Part shown: positions 54,237-62,405 of the stretch, piece by piece | How positions within the stretch are numbered: the first letter of the stretch is position 1 | Layout of the letters: each line of letters begins with the position of its first letter | Source of the DNA: Flavobacteriales bacterium | GTDB taxonomy: Bacteria; Bacteroidota; Bacteroidia; Flavobacteriales_D; Sanyastnellaceae | Reading direction: 5' to 3' | NCBI GenBank assembly: GCA_002863125.1 | Contig: PKEB01000023.1 | Location: 46,401 to 110,400 of the forward strand | DNA length: 64,000 nt | The notes under the pieces: model-generated | Seen by the model: only the letters and a program-made list of their open reading frames with translations | Database searches by the model: none | Told to the model about the DNA's origin: nothing | Translations under genes and position numbers: made by a program

Positions 54237-55873
54237 GGCGTCGGATCAATTTGGCATTCAACTTTGGCCGCGATGCGCATTGACATGGCATCTTGGTCAT
54301 ACACCTGCACGGATTGACCGGCCGCTGCATCGGTGGTCGCCAACGTCCACGCCACAGCCACGCCCGCACAATCCATTTCCATCAGCTCCAAGGCGAGCGC
54401 ACGGTCCAACGTGTAATCCACTATTGCTGTTGCAGGGACATCTGTCCCACCCGGAATCGACATTCCTGGTCCAGCCAGCAACGAATCGCCCGCTGCATTG
54501 ATGAAGTTGACCGATCCGTTCAATTCCAAGGGCCACCCGTTGTCAACGATGAAACGGAAGGACAAGGAAGCAACGTCCATCCAGTCGAGTGGAGGCGCCA
54601 CGCCAGCCCGCAATTCCTCGGAAATGGGCGTATCGAGGGTATCCTGCCACGTGACCCCTTGAGCCCATCCGGCGAGGGGTACTTCCAAGGCCCCGGTGCA
54701 ACTCAGTATGTCTGTGGCCGTGGCGAACTGTCCAACCATTGCAGGCGGGAGTACATCCACGGTACCAATCAGCTGCAAACTGTCTGGGGCGGCATTCATG
54801 ACATCCGACAAATCCGGATTCATGCCGGCGTTGTCCAAGATATGCACCGTCCATGCGGTGTCACCAACTGCCGCAGCACCGGCCAAATCGGGGAAATTGT
54901 CGATGGCTGGGCCCTCCAGTGGTGTGGTGTTTTGGCCGTCCACCAGCGCGAGTTCTGTAATGTTGAGCCCGAGGTCGACGCCAAATGAGTTTTTGACCTC
55001 AAAAACCAAACGAGGTGCACTGAGGTAAAAAAGCGCCGGATCCCAACTGGTCAGCTCCGGCATGGCCATACGCGCCTCGATGGGATGCGACAATTCTGAT
55101 GAGAAGTTGCCAAAGGCGCCCGTCACAGCCACCTCCTCGAATGTGGTTTGGATGGACAGTGCTTCTCCCGAATCTACCGATTGACCCGTGGAGGCCACAA
55201 CAACACTCCACGCCCAGCTCAAGGTCAAGCTTTCAGCGCCCGTCCCTATGAGGGTAGCGCCGGTCATGGGGATGGAAAGGTTCGTTGTTTGTGAACCGGT
55301 AAGCAATGCCAATTCAACGGTCAGCGGCTGTCCTTCGATGACCAGATTTTCGCATACACCCACTGCCGTGAGGTTGAGAGGCAAAGCTGACTCCATGATT
55401 ATAGTCAATGCTCCTCCCCCAAGCCAAACAGAATCGACTTCAGCCAATTCCGGCATGGGCACTTCGAACGCTTTACTAAAACCAATATTGATTTCTTCGC
55501 CGGCGGGCAGCAGCGACAAGGCCATCGCCTGTTCCTCGTTCAACACCAAATCCGCATCAGCCGATTCCGAAAGCGGCACCAACTGGATGGGTGATGTCTG
55601 AAAAGCATCAAAGGGAAAAATGGCCGTGATTTCGCCTGAAGCATCCGTCTCCAGCGTAGCCGGGATTTCAATCGCATCCAACACCTCCCCAAACGACCAC
55701 GTACCGTGCACAAGCGGCACGGCAAAGGCCGGATCCAATGTTCCCGTCAACGCGGTGTCTTCGTTCAAATTGAACTCGCGTTTGGTGCATCCTTCAATCA
55801 CAAGGGACGCGAGAAGCAGCGCCATGAGCGGCAGCAGGGCGGAATTCTTTTGAAGTGTGTGATGCGTGAGCAT
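54233..55873 (-). CDS. Large surface lipoprotein co-expressed with DUF5723
   Basis: A 546-residue lipoprotein. The start MLTHHTLQKNSALLPLM is chosen over one five codons upstream; the lipobox is VIEGC with Cys about 29. The sequence is beta-rich and built of repeats of roughly 90-100 residues with conserved Leu/Val strands and Thr-Gly turns (TGTLDPAFAVPLVHGTWSFG near the start, LSIPMTGATLIGTGAESLTLSW centrally). No enzymatic motif. Translational coupling (ATGA) with the DUF5723 barrel suggests a surface complex of barrel plus lipoprotein. Confidence 0.78.
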   Translation of the reverse strand: MLTHHTLQKNSALLPLMALLLASLVIEGCTKREFNLNEDTALTGTLDPAFAVPLVHGTWSFGEVLDAIEIPATLETDASGEITAIFPFDAFQTSPIQLVPLSESADADLVLNEEQAMALSLLPAGEEINIGFSKAFEVPMPELAEVDSVWLGGGALTIIMESALPLNLTAVGVCENLVIEGQPLTVELALLTGSQTTNLSIPMTGATLIGTGAESLTLSWAWSVVVASTGQSVDSGEALSIQTTFEEVAVTGAFGNFSSELSHPIEARMAMPELTSWDPALFYLSAPRLVFEVKNSFGVDLGLNITELALVDGQNTTPLEGPAIDNFPDLAGAAAVGDTAWTVHILDNAGMNPDLSDVMNAAPDSLQLIGTVDVLPPAMVGQFATATDILSCTGALEVPLAGWAQGVTWQDTLDTPISEELRAGVAPPLDWMDVASLSFRFIVDNGWPLELNGSVNFINAAGDSLLAGPGMSIPGGTDVPATAIVDYTLDRALALELMEMDCAGVAVAWTLATTDAAAGQSVQVYDQDAMSMRIAAKVECQIDPTP

Positions 55874-56014
55874 AGTTTGTTTACGCAAACCGAGGGCATT
55901 TTGTTACCGCTCGCTGGTTGTTTTTCCGCCAGCTTCCCAACGGCCCCATCCCCTCCTCGGAACAGGCGACTGGAATTTTCGTTGGTCGCGAAGATTTTGG
56001 GCGAAATTTACTGC

Positions 56015-56737
56015 ATGACGCCGCAGTGGAAAGTGATCTTGGTTGCAATCGGATTATGGGGGATTGGGCACGCGGCCGTGCACGCGCAGTCGGACTGTTC
56101 CGGCATCACTTGGGCTCAGTTAAAAGGCGATGTTGATCCCAGCCAGCATCCGGGTTTCGCTCCGGTACCCGACCACCTGACGAACAAGCAGGGCATCTAC
56201 CTGCGCACCGAAGCCTTGGAGGCGCTGAAGGCCATGGCCGCCGCCGCACGTGTTGATGGCATCAACCTGCAAGTGGTATCCGCCATGCGCACCTGGTCAC
56301 ACCAACGGCGCATCTGGAATGGCAAATGGAACAGCGCTCGCTTCATGGGGTTCACCGGTGCGGCGCGCGCAGCGGAAATCCTGCGTTACAGTTCGATGCC
56401 TGGATCGTCGCGCCACCACTGGGGCACCGATGTGGATTTGAACGCCTTGGAAAACGAACATTTCGAAAGCGGCGCAGGAGCTGCGGTGTATGCGTGGCTT
56501 CTCGCCAACGCTTACGACTACGGATTTGTGCAGGTGTACGGGGACATGCGCAATGGGCGCACCGGGTACCAAGAAGAGAAATGGCATTGGTCCTATTGGC
56601 CGTTAGCTGAAGGCTTTCTGCGTTGTTACCTCGACCTGTGTCCGGAAGAAGCGTTTGCGGGTTTTGAAGGCGCCGCCTACAGCGACTCCTTGCGCATCAT
56701 CGATCGCTACGTACAGGGGGTCAATGGCCCTCAGTAG
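56015..56737 (+). CDS. D,D-carboxypeptidase of the VanY / M15B family
   Basis: A 240-residue exported peptidase, signal peptide ending at HAQS (about 24). The M15 zinc site is intact: His134 and Asp141 in SSRHHWGTDVDL and His191 in EKWHW, with catalytic Glu188. It removes the terminal D-Ala from peptidoglycan stem peptides. Resistance to vancomycin is not implied; this group is a routine wall-remodelling enzyme in Bacteroidota. An ATG far upstream would be antisense to the lipoprotein gene, so the start at MTPQWKVIL is used. Confidence 0.92.
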   Translation: MTPQWKVILVAIGLWGIGHAAVHAQSDCSGITWAQLKGDVDPSQHPGFAPVPDHLTNKQGIYLRTEALEALKAMAAAARVDGINLQVVSAMRTWSHQRRIWNGKWNSARFMGFTGAARAAEILRYSSMPGSSRHHWGTDVDLNALENEHFESGAGAAVYAWLLANAYDYGFVQVYGDMRNGRTGYQEEKWHWSYWPLAEGFLRCYLDLCPEEAFAGFEGAAYSDSLRIIDRYVQGVNGPQ

Positions 56738-57617
56738 GGCGCTTGGAACGCACTTGATTCGCTTCGACCAACCACGTTGCCTCAGGACGCGAGATGAGGC
56801 GTGCGTTGTTGTAGGTCATCTCCATGGTCAGCAAATTGAGTCCCACGTAACATCCCTGCCCTGCATCCCATTCGACAGCGAGGGCCACGTTTGCATCGCG
56901 CTGGCGCACGTGAAGCGGCAACGCCAACGCCACGGATTTGCCCTTGGCATACCATGCGGGAACAGCGAGTTTGTAATCCATGTGGAGTCGGTCCAACGTA
57001 CGGTCCAACGCCGCCTCGAACCATTCCACCAAGCGGTCCATGCCCTCGTCATCCGCGAGCCGTCGCGCCGCTTCATCCAAGCAGTCCATGTACGCCTCCT
57101 TCCCCACATCGCGCAGATCCGGCAACAAGATGCGGTCGTCCGTCGCGTCGTGGATCAGCTGGCGCGGGATGCGGCTCACATTTTCGGCCAACAGGCGCGG
57201 CCAATCGCATTCAGGCACGCCGGATTGTAGGGCGTAAAACGCCTGCTCAGCGCGCGTGATGAAGCGCGGACGAACCGGCAGTTCCTCGTACCCCTGCAGA
57301 ATGTCGCCGAGCCCTATACCGTCGCGGGTACTGAATCCACGGAAAAACCAATCCTGGGCGTCGTCCCGTTCATTCGGAACAAACACCGCATAAATGTCCT
57401 GATCGCTGCGGGTGAGCAAGCCGGTGTGAAACACCGCCGATTGGCCGTCCGGGTGAACGCTGAGCAAGCCATCCTCCATGACCTTGTCGAACATGTGGTT
57501 GAAATAGCTTTTGAGCATCCGGCCGCCTTTGCCCCAGTGTTCGTTGGCAGCCAAGGCTTTGAGTCGGTCGAGGGGCTCCGGGTAATTCGGAACGAAGGCA
57601 AAATCAAATAATCGCAT
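56721..57617 (-). CDS. DUF3825-domain protein
   Basis: A 298-residue cytoplasmic protein matching the DUF3825 pattern: MRLFDFAFVPNYPEPLDRL at the start, KSYFNHMFDKVMEDGLL, HTGLLTRSDQDIYAVF and DWFFRGFSTRDG, with YNNARLISRPEATWL near the end. The family occurs alone or next to RNA- or DNA-metabolism domains; no activity is known. Its own promoter (TATCTTTG) gives a leader of about 75 bases. The end overlaps the VanY gene end by 17 bases. Confidence 0.8.
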   Translation of the reverse strand: MRLFDFAFVPNYPEPLDRLKALAANEHWGKGGRMLKSYFNHMFDKVMEDGLLSVHPDGQSAVFHTGLLTRSDQDIYAVFVPNERDDAQDWFFRGFSTRDGIGLGDILQGYEELPVRPRFITRAEQAFYALQSGVPECDWPRLLAENVSRIPRQLIHDATDDRILLPDLRDVGKEAYMDCLDEAARRLADDEGMDRLVEWFEAALDRTLDRLHMDYKLAVPAWYAKGKSVALALPLHVRQRDANVALAVEWDAGQGCYVGLNLLTMEMTYNNARLISRPEATWLVEANQVRSKRPTEGH

Positions 57618-57692
57618 ACTGCTAATAATTCGGTCGGTGCTCCGGAATCATAGGGCTGGAACAAACCGACGTCAAACGTAAATCGTACTCCG

Positions 57693-57700
57693 CAAAGATA
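57693..57700 (-). promoter_or_regulatory. -7 box (TATCTTTG) of the DUF3825 gene
   Basis: A perfect TAnnTTTG match on the minus strand, 75 bases before the ATG, in the short gap between the photolyase and DUF3825 genes. Confidence 0.55.
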
Positions 57701-57740
57701 GGCGCAAAGTTCAGGGCCGTTGAGCGCAAAGATGCCGCAA

Positions 57741-59231
57741 TCAATCCAATGGCGATGGCGCCACGTGGACCCGGAGGATGCGCGAGGCTTCTTCGCGCAC
57801 GGCACGGCTGCGCTTAAACTGCCAGAGTTTTTCGCGGGCAGCGCGACCCGCGGCCTCTACCGACACAATGGGCTCTGGATAAGTCGATTCCACGCCGCTC
57901 CACAGGCGTTCCATGGGCGGTTGGGTCCACGGTGCGTGGAGGGATTCAACGGGCATGTCGGCCAGTTCCGGCACCCACTCTTTGATGAACAATCCGTCCG
58001 GATCGCGCTCCAGGCCTTGCTTGACCGGATTGTAAATGCGGATGGTGTTGATGCCAGTCACGCCGGCTTGCATTTGAAACTGGCTGAAATGAATCCCCGG
58101 TTCAAAATCGAGGAAGCACCGCGCCAGATGCTCCACGCCGGCTTGCCAGGGGTGGTCGAGGTGGTGCGTCAAAAAGCTGACCAGCATGGCGCGCATGCGA
58201 AAATTCAAATACCCCGTTTCGGTCACGCAGCGCATGCACGCGTCGATGAGCGGGATGCCCGTCTGCCCTCGCTTCCAGGCTTCGAGGGATTCGGGGGTGC
58301 CGTTGTAAGGGAAATCCGCATAGCCGCGGTTCACGCTTTCAAATTCTATGCGGCATTCCGACTCGAACTTCTGGATGAAGTGCCCCTGCCAGCGCAATCG
58401 GCTGCCAAACGCCTTGAGGTCCATTTTGGCCCGCGGCACTTCCGCCTCCCGGTACGCATGGTACACCTGCCGCATGCTGAGGCATCCCCATGCTAAGTAG
58501 GGCGACAACCGGCTGCAGGATTTGCGGCTTTCAAGCGGCCGGCCGATTTGGCGACGGTAGCCTTTGACCCGGCCTTCAAAAAAGGTCTGCAGGTACCGGT
58601 GGGCCTCGCGCTCTCCGCCCTTTTGGAAGGGACCGTCACCACCGGGATCCATGCAGTGTGTAACGCTTGGGGCGTCGGCGCAGCACCACGCCTCCGGCCA
58701 ATCCGGCACTTCGAATCGTTCCAATTCAGGACCCGGAGTTGCTTGTGTGACCGGGCTGTGCATGGTCTTGTGCCAATCGTTGGCCCATTGCTTTCGGTGC
58801 TTCAACCCCCGGTGCACTGCTTGCTGCCGGTGCTCATGCCAATCGATGCCATTGTCACGGGCCCAGCGGGCAATCTCCTTATCGCGGTCGAAGGTGTGGG
58901 CAAGGCCCGTTTCTTCGCAGCTGTACAAGGATTTGACGCTTTTAGAGTTGTGAAGGTGCTTAAACACCTCCAAAGCTGGTGCCACCAGAACTGCTGTTTC
59001 CACCGGCCAACCAAGCGTGTGCACCTCGGCACATAAGCTGGTCCACGCCTGCCACCGAAACGTCAGATGGCGGTTGCTGGTTGTGGGGTGTGCAAGGTCC
59101 GCTGGCTCAAAGATGTGCAGCAAAAGCACGCGACGTCCCTCACGCAACGCTTGGGCCAATGGGGCGTGGTCGCGGATGCGCAGGTCCCGTTTGAACCATA
59201 CGACGTCTATTTCCCGGCCGCGCTGCTGCAT
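57741..59231 (-). CDS. Cryptochrome / deoxyribodipyrimidine photolyase family protein
   Basis: A 496-residue FAD flavoprotein. The N-terminal Rossmann antenna domain starts EIDVVWFKRDLRIRDHAPL. The FAD/DNA domain has LSPYLAWGCLSMRQVYHAY, RLRWQGHFIQKFE, GQTGIPLIDACMRCV with the usual DAxMR-type run, and LDFEPGIHFSQFQMQAGVTG. The Trp electron-transfer chain residues appear kept. The sequence looks closer to plant-type/cryptochrome-like photolyases than to CryDASH. It repairs UV-induced pyrimidine dimers or senses light. The start MQQRGREIDV is chosen over upstream Mets lying in a non-family extension. Immediately upstream is a terminator on the same strand, so it has its own, unseen promoter. 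Confidence 0.87.
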   Translation of the reverse strand: MQQRGREIDVVWFKRDLRIRDHAPLAQALREGRRVLLLHIFEPADLAHPTTSNRHLTFRWQAWTSLCAEVHTLGWPVETAVLVAPALEVFKHLHNSKSVKSLYSCEETGLAHTFDRDKEIARWARDNGIDWHEHRQQAVHRGLKHRKQWANDWHKTMHSPVTQATPGPELERFEVPDWPEAWCCADAPSVTHCMDPGGDGPFQKGGEREAHRYLQTFFEGRVKGYRRQIGRPLESRKSCSRLSPYLAWGCLSMRQVYHAYREAEVPRAKMDLKAFGSRLRWQGHFIQKFESECRIEFESVNRGYADFPYNGTPESLEAWKRGQTGIPLIDACMRCVTETGYLNFRMRAMLVSFLTHHLDHPWQAGVEHLARCFLDFEPGIHFSQFQMQAGVTGINTIRIYNPVKQGLERDPDGLFIKEWVPELADMPVESLHAPWTQPPMERLWSGVESTYPEPIVSVEAAGRAAREKLWQFKRSRAVREEASRILRVHVAPSPLD

Positions 59232-59387
59232 GGTTGTGGAACAATGGAGAAAATTGGTTTGTTCAGCACGCACCACGCGTACATCAGTCGCTAACCAAAT
59301 CTCCATCGGTGATCGTCCAACTGAATATGTCGATAATGGACTGGCGTTCCGCAAACATATCATGCTCAGCCAATCGAGGTCAGTACG

Positions 59388-59450
59388 AAAAGCCCCAAAA
59401 GCAAAGAACCGCGCCGAGTTGGAATTTTACTTCTAACTGCGACGCGGTTC
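59388..59450 (-). terminator. Large terminator hairpin ahead of the photolyase gene
   Basis: On the minus strand GAACCGCG (59450-59443) pairs with CGCGGTTC (59413-59406). An inner arm AGTT.GAA/TTC.AACT extends the stem, followed by TTTGCTTTTGGGGCTTTT. The plus-strand side has no T-run. It ends whatever is transcribed leftward through 60.1-59.4 kb. Confidence 0.7.
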
Positions 59451-60117
59451 ATCCGCGGCTTCATCGCGAGCGATGCGGGGGGCTCGGCGAACCGAACGCT
59501 TCCCGTTGGGCACACGGTACGCTTGACTTAGGCTCCTCAATTGCATTCTCAGCAACTCACCTGGGGCGAGATGCCTTGGGTTTGCACCCTAGGCACAAGA
59601 TTTGCCGTTTTCAAGCGCTGGATCGTCGGTTGCCCGATTCTCCTGAGTTGATGACTCTGCTTCCTTCCGCTTTGCAGCAGGTCTGGGCTTCGCTTCGTTC
59701 ACCAGCGTTTGTGCGTTGCACCGGTCTGCTGCCTACTGGTCCTTCTCAGTTCCAGCGCACTCCCCTGACCACGTGGGAGCTTTCTTTCGAAATCCGCGAT
59801 GTTACACAAGTGCTTCATCGTTTCATGAACGGGCACTGGTCTCACGCTTTCCAACTACATCTGGTCCACGCCACCCTTACGGGCCTTGCCACCATTCTCA
59901 GGCGACACGATCACAGCACCTCAACTCAACCTAGGCACCTTTGTGCCTTGGTGTCTCGAAGAACGGTCCGGTCCGGAGACCTTTCCTTCGCTTCTGCTTT
60001 CTTCCTCCGAAGAGGCGATCTGCTTGGCGCTCCGTGGATGTTCCCATCCGTTGACATGGTCAAATCAAGGGCATAAACGGACGCAATGCAATTTTTCGTG
60101 ACAGAAGGAATGCACAC
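59405..60117 (-). ncRNA. Candidate large structured noncoding RNA (about 700 nt)
   Basis: No minus-strand frame stays open; stops occur throughout. Read as minus-strand RNA the region contains closed hairpins with stable tetraloops: GGATG-GGAA-CATCC (60049-60036), CCTC-UUCG-GAGG (60015-60004), CCC-GUAA-GGG (59883-59874) and a GCCT.GGGT-GCAA-ACCC.AGGC hairpin (59594-59573). It also holds AGGCAC-AAAG-GUGCCU (59948-59933), CAUCG-CUCG-CGAUG (59475-59462) and CGCGG-AUGAA-CCGCG (59457-59443). On the other strand these loops would not be GNRA/UNCG. It ends in the terminator above. A segment at 59522-59489 resembles domain V of group II introns only loosely, without the AGC triad, and no reverse transcriptase is present. 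The 5' end is a guess. Confidence 0.5.
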
Positions 60118-60119
60118 CG

Positions 60120-60150
60120 TATTCACAAGCGTTTTCAACAATTGTGAATA
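60120..60150. repeat. Nine-base inverted repeat at the edge of the candidate RNA
   Basis: TATTCACAA (60120-60128) and TTGTGAATA (60142-60150) with a 13-base spacer. Each arm contains a DnaA-box-like core; the minus-strand arm reads TTATTCACA in full (60151-60143). It could be an operator for the leftward transcript or a protein-binding palindrome. It lies where the leftward transcript would begin. Confidence 0.5.
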
Positions 60151-60210
60151 ACAAAGACGTTTCGATTGGAGGTCAAAAGTCCATTTCGCTAAATAGGTAT
60201 TTTAACCTCT

Positions 60211-60453
60211 TTAGTTCGAATTTGCTCTTGCTTCATCAAAAAGATTGAGAATTTGCTTTTGCACTTCTTGGATGTGCCCCCCTTCTGCATGGGAGACATG
60301 CTGGATACTCAGTGCTGCTGTTTGCCATGCTCTTTCGTTAGGGTTTTCCCTTGTGAACTCAGAGATCTTATCGATCATAAATGCGTTGATCGCAATTAGA
60401 GAGTAAATGGATACACCATTGGCTCCAAGGCCTTGAGCGGATGACAGAAGCAA
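60211..60453 (-). CDS. Small open frame of uncertain status (80 aa or 51-55 aa)
   Basis: An 80-codon frame beginning at TTG directly after an in-frame TAG. A hydrophobic start (LGANGVSIYSLIAINAF) is followed by a hydrophilic half (EFTRENPNERAWQTAALSIQHVSHAEGG). If translation begins at the internal Met (MIDKISEFTREN) it yields a 55-residue soluble protein. The composition fits a real protein better than a random frame, but it may be the tail of a broken gene. No family recognised; no promoter box is clear. Confidence 0.4.
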   Translation of the reverse strand: MLLSSAQGLGANGVSIYSLIAINAFMIDKISEFTRENPNERAWQTAALSIQHVSHAEGGHIQEVQKQILNLFDEARANSN

Positions 60454-60556
60454 CTATTGCAATGATTGGAAAAGGCACTAACGTCTATGATCGAAACTAA
60501 CCATTCAAGAATTTCATAAGACGATCTCTACATGCGACGCTGGACCAATTTCAGTT

Positions 60557-60655
60557 TCAGTCGACGTTGCCGTGCTGCTCCCAATAATCAGCTGTCCTGA
60601 TGTGCGCAGGAAATTTCCTGTCTGTTATGCAATAGTCAAAACCGCTGGCTAGCAT
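60557..60655 (-). other. Gene-poor stretch with a 32-codon frame
   Basis: From the small frame above to the lipoprotein start (about 230 bases) the sequence is AT-rich and holds no clear gene. A 32-codon minus-strand frame (MLASGFDYCITDRKFP...EQHGNVD) has protein-like text but no further support. Probably remnant or noncoding sequence between accessory genes. Confidence 0.3.
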
Positions 60656-60670
60656 ACAACTTGAACTTCG

Positions 60671-60677
60671 TACTTTG
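60671..60677 (+). promoter_or_regulatory. -7-like box (TACTTTG) four bases before a start codon
   Basis: TAnnTTTG with one base missing; spacer CACC to the lipoprotein ATG. Confidence 0.4.
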
Positions 60678-60681
60678 CACC

Positions 60682-61332
60682 ATGCGGAGTTTCAACATTA
60701 CACTTTCCTGCATTCTTATTGCCCTTATGAGTGCTGGCTGTTCAATCCAAAAACGGAGCTTATTGCCCGGCTACCATATCGAATGGAAATCAGGAATTGC
60801 GACCGCTTCATCCCTTGACCAAACGGAAATTCAAAACCCTTCCATTGAAACCGACTTCCATGGAGCCTGCGCAGCAGAGGCGTCCCTATCCGGAGATCGT
60901 CTGCTCGCCTCAGAGGTGCAGCCAAATTTCCCCAAAATCATCCCTACAATAAGACACATTCCGCCTCACGCCATTGACCACGAATGGAATGCCGGCCAGT
61001 TGATCGAACCAACGCCTTGGGCAGAGGCTGAGAAAAAACAAAGACTCTCCGGGAACATCGCACTAGTTACATTCATTGCCAATGCGTTCCTCCTAAGTAG
61101 TGGCCTCGGTGCGGTGGTCCTTGTTGCCTTCATCCTCAATCGACGCTACCGCAGGCAAGTCCTTGACATCAAGGCAGCAAATGGAATCGATGTAACTCAG
61201 GAGCGAGCAAGGTTCCACAGAACAAATCGCACGATCGGCATTATATACGGAGCACTGTTGCTCTTTGGACTCATCCTGACTATTGTCCTACTAGCTGTGC
61301 TCCTTGGTGGGGGATTCTGCTTTTTCTGCTAA
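60682..61332 (+). CDS. Small membrane lipoprotein of unknown function
   Basis: A 216-residue protein: signal and lipobox MSAGC (about residue 20), then SIQKRSLLPGYHIEWK, a recurrent beginning in Bacteroidota lipoproteins, a soluble part of about 110 residues and two membrane helices (about 127-152, LVTFIANAFLLSSGLG, and about 185-212, IGIIYGALLLFGLIL) joined by a basic loop RRYRRQ. It ends in FCFFC. Function unknown. Composition is AT-richer than its neighbours. Confidence 0.75.
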   Translation: MRSFNITLSCILIALMSAGCSIQKRSLLPGYHIEWKSGIATASSLDQTEIQNPSIETDFHGACAAEASLSGDRLLASEVQPNFPKIIPTIRHIPPHAIDHEWNAGQLIEPTPWAEAEKKQRLSGNIALVTFIANAFLLSSGLGAVVLVAFILNRRYRRQVLDIKAANGIDVTQERARFHRTNRTIGIIYGALLLFGLILTIVLLAVLLGGGFCFFC

Positions 61333-61488
61333 ATCATCAACCTCAGATGGAGGTGCGAAAACAACCGAACATATGCTCCTGAAGCGCAATGGGTGACGGT
61401 GCGTTTGGCTAGCTATTTACCCTACGAACACTTCGCAAGGTGTAATGACGACGCGCCTTCCTCTGGTCCGTGGCGCCAGTGATACGAA

Positions 61489-61746
61489 TCAATTGTACGT
61501 GCACGAACCACTGTACCCCTCAATCTCCTCAGCAAGGATTTGATACACCTCATCCGAAGTCATGCACGAGGCCTCAAAAATCTCCAATTCTTCATCACTG
61601 CAATTGATGCATGTGGATACAGTTGTCGTCTCCGGAAAAGACACGCCGTCAAGCGTGTACGCATCATTAGAGCACGAACAGGTGACGTCCTTGTTGCACG
61701 CTACGCAACACAAGGCGATTGATGCCAGAAAAAAAAATGGTCTCAT
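61489..61746 (-). CDS. Cys-rich small lipoprotein (85 aa)
   Basis: An 85-residue exported protein. The signal MRPFFFLASIALCCVAC carries a lipobox with Cys17; the mature part NKDVTCSCSNDAYTL has further Cys (CSC, CINC, SCMTS, SCTYN), so disulfides are likely outside the cytoplasm. Acidic (EEIEGYSG). No family known to me. Unlinked to its neighbours in direction, except that it precedes no gene closely; 13 bases from the end of the next minus-strand gene. Confidence 0.65.
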   Translation of the reverse strand: MRPFFFLASIALCCVACNKDVTCSCSNDAYTLDGVSFPETTTVSTCINCSDEELEIFEASCMTSDEVYQILAEEIEGYSGSCTYN

Positions 61747-61759
61747 CTGTCCAGATTAT

Positions 61760-62323
61760 TCAAAAAAATGATGTCCAGCCAAAGGTTAAGAGTGCAACAG
61801 AATAAAACGCACTAAATTCTCCTGCGTCAGAAGATGACTCCAAGAATGGTGAAACCTCGACACTCAGGCTGAATTCTCTTTCACACCAAGCCCCATCATT
61901 TTTGTTTAATATGGGCGATAATGATTGGAATCTACGAGGTTTAAGAGGGAAGCCCAGGCGTGTGTAAACGTATAACGGGAATATTCGAACCCCGACCGAT
62001 ATGTTCGATTTTGTCACAGAATCGATGGTGCCAACCCCCACCCTTCCCGTCACCAAACTTGGCAGGGCAGGACCAATTGCCAAATCTGTAAAGGTCTTTC
62101 CATTCGCATGCAATTTTCTGGCGCCCCAAAGCGCTGAGAATCCAGGCCAAGGCAAATCAAGGTTCGTATAAGCGATTCCAAAGTTACTCTCAAAAAATTT
62201 CTGTACCACCGCTGATTCGGCAGCTAAAGGTGGGGCATCCTGAGCAGAACTGTTCGTGCTGGCCAACATGACGAAGGCGATAAAGAGTGGGGCGATTGAT
62301 TTTGCGGCGAGATCTAAGGTCAC
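61760..62323 (-). CDS. Exported protein of unknown function, probably outer-membrane
   Basis: A 187-residue protein with a signal peptide (LAAKSIAPLFIAFVMLASTNSSAQD). The GTG start is chosen because a perfect -7 box ends four bases before it; a TTG nine codons upstream would precede that promoter. The mature part has alternating strands (FGIAYTNLDLPWPGF, NISVGVRIFPLYVYTRL) ending in FGWTSFF, consistent with a small barrel. Unknown function. It is followed closely by the Cys-rich lipoprotein gene. Confidence 0.65.
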   Translation of the reverse strand: MTLDLAAKSIAPLFIAFVMLASTNSSAQDAPPLAAESAVVQKFFESNFGIAYTNLDLPWPGFSALWGARKLHANGKTFTDLAIGPALPSLVTGRVGVGTIDSVTKSNISVGVRIFPLYVYTRLGFPLKPRRFQSLSPILNKNDGAWCEREFSLSVEVSPFLESSSDAGEFSAFYSVALLTFGWTSFF

Positions 62324-62327
62324 CTCG

Positions 62328-62335
62328 CAAAAGTA
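62328..62335 (-). promoter_or_regulatory. -7 box (TACTTTTG) four bases before a GTG start
   Basis: A perfect TAnnTTTG match on the minus strand; spacer CGAG. Confidence 0.6.
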
Positions 62336-62405
62336 AAGCTTCCAATTCAATCACAGGCCGGCGCATCGCATTGCGTGAAAACAATCACTCTGCAGCTTCA
62401 CTATC

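Noticed and set aside
59489..59522. Group II intron domain V
   Set aside because: Only a partial likeness: two mismatched pairs, no AGC triad and no reverse transcriptase anywhere near. Kept only as a possibility.
59234..60076. A 280-codon plus-strand frame across the candidate RNA
   Set aside because: It starts inside the antisense of the photolyase 5' end, its text is low in Lys/Glu with no recognisable motif, and the hairpins and terminator point to the other strand. A BLASTP match would overturn this.
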